Below are positions 30,936 to 33,864 of a stretch of 33,864 bases of DNA, in pieces. The DNA comes from Paracoccus limosus. Its GTDB lineage: Bacteria > Pseudomonadota > Alphaproteobacteria > Rhodobacterales > Rhodobacteraceae. The DNA lies in the NCBI RefSeq assembly GCF_009711185.1, contig NZ_WMIF01000035.1:1-33864 (forward strand), read 5' to 3'. Within the stretch, counting starts at the first letter, position 1, and every line of letters starts with the position of its first letter. The notes beneath the pieces were generated by a model. The model did not search any database. It was not told where the DNA came from and saw only the letters and a list, made by a program, of their open reading frames with translations. The position numbers were made by a program, and so were the translations under genes.

Positions 30936-31838
30936 ATGGGCAGCGAAAACTTTCGTGCCGCGCTGTTGATGGTCGTCTCGATGGTGCTTTTCGCCTTCGA
31001 GGACATGTTCATCAAGCTGCTTTCGGCCGAACTGCCCTTTGCCGAGGTGCTGGGGCTGATCGGGCTGTTCGGCTGGCTGGCGTTCTGGACGGCGCTGAAG
31101 CTGCAGGGCGGTCATCTGTGGACCGCAGATCTGCTGCGTCCGGGCGTCGTGGTGCGCAATCTGGCCGAGGCCGTCGGTTCGATCGGCATCGTGGTGGCGC
31201 TGGCGCTGTCGGAGCTGTCCTCGACCTCGGCGATCATGCAGGCACTGCCTTTGATGATCGTGCTGGGCGCGGCGCTGTTTCTGGGCGAGCCGGTGGGCTG
31301 GCGGCGCTGGTGCGCGATCCTTGTCGGATTTCTCGGCGTGATGCTGGTGATCCGGCCGGGGCTGTCGGGCTTCCAGCCGGTGTCGCTGATGGCGGTGGTG
31401 GCGGTGATCGGCCTGTCCACGCGCGATCTGGTGACGCGGCGCATCCCGGCGCATATCCCCTCGTTGCAGCTGGCGGCCTCGGCCTTCTTCACCATCCTTC
31501 TGGCCTCGATCGCGATGGGGCTGGTGCTGGGGCAGCGCTTTGTCTGGCCCGGCGCGCGCGAGGTCTTGCAGCTGACCGCCTGTCTGGGCGTCGGCATCGC
31601 CGGCTACAGCCTGCTGGTGACCTCGACCCGGCTGGGCGAAGCCTCGGCGCTGGCGCCCTTTCGCTACACCCGTCTGGTCTTTGCCCTGATCCTTGCCCTG
31701 ACCGTCTTTGGCGAGCGGCCGGACGCGCTGACCCTGACCGGCGCCGGGCTGATCGTCGCCTCGGGTTGCTATGCCATGTATCGCGAGGCGATGCTGCGCC
31801 GGCGCCAGTTGCGTGCCGCCGGCATGGCGCCGATGTGA
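30936..31838 (+). CDS. DMT-family (EamA) membrane transporter
   Basis: The 300-residue protein has about ten membrane helices arranged as two EamA repeats (about 10-140 and 150-285), the layout of drug/metabolite exporters. The start chosen is ATG at 30936 behind GAGGATCCG. Earlier in-frame readings run through the promoter and the divergent HMA gene. The substrate cannot be predicted. It ends 63 bp before lepA. Confidence 0.9.
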   Translation: MGSENFRAALLMVVSMVLFAFEDMFIKLLSAELPFAEVLGLIGLFGWLAFWTALKLQGGHLWTADLLRPGVVVRNLAEAVGSIGIVVALALSELSSTSAIMQALPLMIVLGAALFLGEPVGWRRWCAILVGFLGVMLVIRPGLSGFQPVSLMAVVAVIGLSTRDLVTRRIPAHIPSLQLAASAFFTILLASIAMGLVLGQRFVWPGAREVLQLTACLGVGIAGYSLLVTSTRLGEASALAPFRYTRLVFALILALTVFGERPDALTLTGAGLIVASGCYAMYREAMLRRRQLRAAGMAPM

Positions 31839-31901
31839 CCCGACCCCGCCCCGCAGCAGATCCCTCTTTTCGCAACGCCATTCCCCGAGTATAGCCCGGC
31901 C

Positions 31902-33701
31902 ATGACCGACCTTGATCTCATCCGCAATTTCTCGATCGTGGCCCATATCGACCACGGCAAATCCACCCTGGCCGACCGCCTGATCCAGATGACGGGGACG
32001 GTGGCCGAACGCGACATGAAGGCCCAGCTGCTGGACAGCATGGACATCGAGCGCGAGCGCGGCATCACCATCAAGGCCAACACGGTGCGGATCGAATATC
32101 CGGCCAAGGACGGTCGCACCTATGTGCTGAACCTGATCGACACCCCCGGCCACGTCGACTTTGCCTATGAGGTCAGCCGCTCGATGCGTGCGGTCGAGGG
32201 CTCGCTGCTGGTCGTCGATGCCTCGCAGGGCGTCGAGGCGCAGACGCTGGCCAACGTCTATCAGGCCATCGACGCGGGCCACGACATCGTGCCGGTGCTG
32301 AACAAGATCGACCTGCCCGCCGCCGAGCCGGACCGGGTCAAGGAAAACATCGAGGAAGTCATCGGCATCGACGCCTCGGACGCGATCCCGATTTCCGCGA
32401 AAACCGGCCTTGGCATCCCCGACGTGCTGGAGGCCATCGTCACCCGCCTGCCCGCCCCCAAGGGCGACCGCAATGCGCCGCTGAAAGCCATGCTGGTCGA
32501 CAGCTGGTATGACGCCTATCTGGGCGTCGTCGTCATGATCCGCGTCATGGACGGCGTGATCAAAAAGGGCGACCGCATCCGCATGATGCAGACCAATGCC
32601 GTCTACGGCATCGACAAGCTGGCGGTGCTGAAACCCGCCATGGTCGATATCGGCGAACTGGGCCCGGGCGAGATCGGCGTGCTGACCGCCTCGATCAAGC
32701 AGGTGCGCGACACCCGCGTCGGCGACACCATCACGCACGAGCGCAAGGGCACCGACACGCCGCTGCCGGGCTTCAAACCCGCCCAGCCGGTGGTGTTCTG
32801 CGGTCTCTTCCCGGTCGATGCAAATGACTTCGAGGCTTTGCGTGACGCCATCGAGAAACTGGCGCTGAACGACGCGAGCTTCAGCTATGAGATGGAGACC
32901 TCGGCCGCGCTTGGCTTCGGTTTCCGCTGCGGCTTCTTGGGCCTGCTGCACCTTGAGGTGATCCGCGACCGGCTGGAGCGTGAATACGATCTGGACCTGA
33001 TCACCACCGCGCCCTCGGTCGTCTTCAAGCTGCACATGAAGGATGGCGAGGTGCGCGACCTGCACAACCCCGCCGACATGCCCGACCTGACCTATGTCGA
33101 CCATATCGAAGAGCCGCGCATCAAGGCCACGATCATGGTCCCGGACGAATATCTGGGCGACGTGCTGAAGCTGTGCCAGGACCGGCGCGGCATCCAGATG
33201 GACCTGACCTATGCTGGCAACCGCGCCATGGTGGTCTATGACCTGCCGCTGGCCGAGGTGGTGTTCGACTTCTACGACCGCCTGAAATCGGTGACCAAGG
33301 GCTATGCCAGCTTCGACTATCAGATCAGCGAATACCGCGAGGATTTCCTGGTGAAGATGTCGATCCTTGTGAACGACGAGCCGGTCGATGCGCTGTCGAT
33401 CATGGTTCACCGCGACCGCGCGGAAAGCCGTGGCCGGGTGATGGTCGAAAAGCTGAAAGAGCTGATCCCGCGCCACATGTTCAAGATCCCGATCCAGGCC
33501 GCCATCGGCAGCCGCGTCATCGCGCGTGAGACGCTGTCGGCGATGCGCAAGGACGTGACCGCGAAATGCTACGGCGGCGACGCGACGCGGAAGAAAAAGC
33601 TGCTGGAGAAGCAAAAGGCCGGCAAGAAGAAGATGCGCCAGTTCGGAAAAGTCGAGATCCCGCAGACAGCGTTTATTCAGGCGCTGAAGATGGACAACTA
33701 A
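31902..33701 (+). CDS. lepA: Elongation factor 4 (back-translocase)
   Basis: LepA/EF4 is a ribosome-associated GTPase that works during translation under stress and in 30S assembly. The 599-residue protein is full length. It has G1 AHIDHGKST (14-22), [14 protein letters not shown], an EF-Tu-like domain 2, two EF-G-like domains and the LepA-specific C-terminal domain ending [18 protein letters not shown]. No defects are seen. A good terminator follows and the right IS copy begins 39 bp after the stop. Confidence 0.97.
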   Translation: MTDLDLIRNFSIVAHIDHGKSTLADRLIQMTGTVAERDMKAQLLDSMDIERERGITIKANTVRIEYPAKDGRTYVLNLIDTPGHVDFAYEVSRSMRAVEGSLLVVDASQGVEAQTLANVYQAIDAGHDIVPVLNKIDLPAAEPDRVKENIEEVIGIDASDAIPISAKTGLGIPDVLEAIVTRLPAPKGDRNAPLKAMLVDSWYDAYLGVVVMIRVMDGVIKKGDRIRMMQTNAVYGIDKLAVLKPAMVDIGELGPGEIGVLTASIKQVRDTRVGDTITHERKGTDTPLPGFKPAQPVVFCGLFPVDANDFEALRDAIEKLALNDASFSYEMETSAALGFGFRCGFLGLLHLEVIRDRLEREYDLDLITTAPSVVFKLHMKDGEVRDLHNPADMPDLTYVDHIEEPRIKATIMVPDEYLGDVLKLCQDRRGIQMDLTYAGNRAMVVYDLPLAEVVFDFYDRLKSVTKGYASFDYQISEYREDFLVKMSILVNDEPVDALSIMVHRDRAESRGRVMVEKLKELIPRHMFKIPIQAAIGSRVIARETLSAMRKDVTAKCYGGDATRKKKLLEKQKAGKKKMRQFGKVEIPQTAFIQALKMDN

Positions 33702-33706
33702 GGGAG

Positions 33707-33728
33707 GGGCGCTGCGGCGCCCTTTTTT
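33707..33728 (+). terminator. Intrinsic terminator after lepA
   Basis: GGGCGC (33707-33712) and GCGCCC (33717-33722) form a hairpin with a 4-base loop followed by TTTTTT (33723-33728). Confidence 0.88.
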
Positions 33729-33739
33729 GTATGCGCTTA

Positions 33740-33864
33740 GGCCGTGTTGACAAAAGGGGTTCCGTTGGCAGTCGTCCTATGATTCAAGCTCATCTCTGCT
33801 TGGGAGATGGGCTTGGCGCGCAACCTGATATCCGACGATGAGTGGGCCTTCTTCGAGGGCTTCA
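33740..33864 (+). mobile_element. Right copy of the IS5-like insertion sequence, terminal part only
   Basis: This is the inverted twin of 1-124, identical over the whole shared length, with the tip GGCCGTGTTGAC preceded by TA (33738-33739). It starts 11 bp beyond the lepA terminator and so does not damage a gene. The rest of the element lies outside the window. Confidence 0.8.
33807..33864 (+). CDS. IS5-family transposase, N-terminal fragment (19 codons)
   Basis: The ATG at 33807 opens the same 19 residues as the left copy and the frame runs off the window. The two transposase genes point away from each other. Confidence 0.7.
   Translation, partial: MGLARNLISDDEWAFFEGF

Noticed and set aside
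30672..33614. Open frame of 980 codons on the minus strand opposite lepA
   Set aside because: It is antisense to an intact lepA and arises from high-G+C codon bias. Only its last 61 codons, the HMA protein, are real.
1..33864. Composite transposon carrying the whole segment
   Set aside because: The interior holds core housekeeping genes and the IS copies may come from assembly breakpoints, so mobility of the segment is not supported.

Overview
The window looks like a chromosomal segment of a Paracoccus-type alphaproteobacterium (Rhodobacteraceae). This rests on high G+C, a complete bhc gene set for the beta-hydroxyaspartate cycle (first worked out in Paracoccus denitrificans), a GapR-type nucleoid protein, an MmcB protein behind an alphaproteobacterial LexA box (GTTC-N7-GTTC), an EcfG-type stress promoter, and a tRNA-His of the unusual alphaproteobacterial kind. 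Both ends lie inside identical, inverted copies of one IS5-like element, cut at the same transposase codon. The window is therefore probably one assembly contig broken at a repeated insertion sequence.

Layout. 1-124: end of the left IS. 168-1834 (minus): purM-purN of de novo purine synthesis. 2115-7425: the glyoxylate-assimilation module, with the IclR regulator bhcR divergent from bhcA-bhcB-bhcC-bhcD. 7480-12327: purine catabolism part 1 (8-oxoguanine deaminase, hydroxyisourate hydrolase, urate/xanthine permease, membrane urate hydroxylase PuuD). 12343-13516: two small secreted-protein genes. 13521-20282: purine catabolism part 2, with a LysR regulator divergent from xdhA-xdhB-xdhC-guaD, whose genes overlap. 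20350-25734: mostly housekeeping genes (gapR, small membrane protein, dtd, RhlE-type helicase, tdk, a cytochrome b561-YceI fusion, bolA, grxD). 25798-26949 (minus): a probable stress operon of two membrane proteins. 27141-27217: tRNA-His. 27345-33701: DUF6324-like protein, mmcB, a 350-nt gap with a possible small RNA, lipA, a small secreted protein and a sirtuin, an HMA metal-binding protein, a DMT exporter and lepA.

How the parts fit. Guanine deaminase and xanthine dehydrogenase turn guanine into urate. 8-oxoguanine deaminase gives urate from oxidised guanine. PuuD and the hydrolase carry urate toward allantoin, and complete allantoin breakdown releases glyoxylate. The bhc enzymes next door convert two glyoxylate into oxaloacetate without losing carbon. 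The order of the modules suggests a purine-to-central-metabolism route, although OHCU decarboxylase, allantoinase, allantoate and ureidoglycolate enzymes are absent from this window. No CRISPR array, phage or secretion cluster was seen. The most interesting material is this metabolic neighbourhood plus several readable regulatory sites (bhcA promoter with palindrome, EcfG promoter, LexA box, tRNA promoter) and one unexplained intergenic region with a perfect TATAAT.
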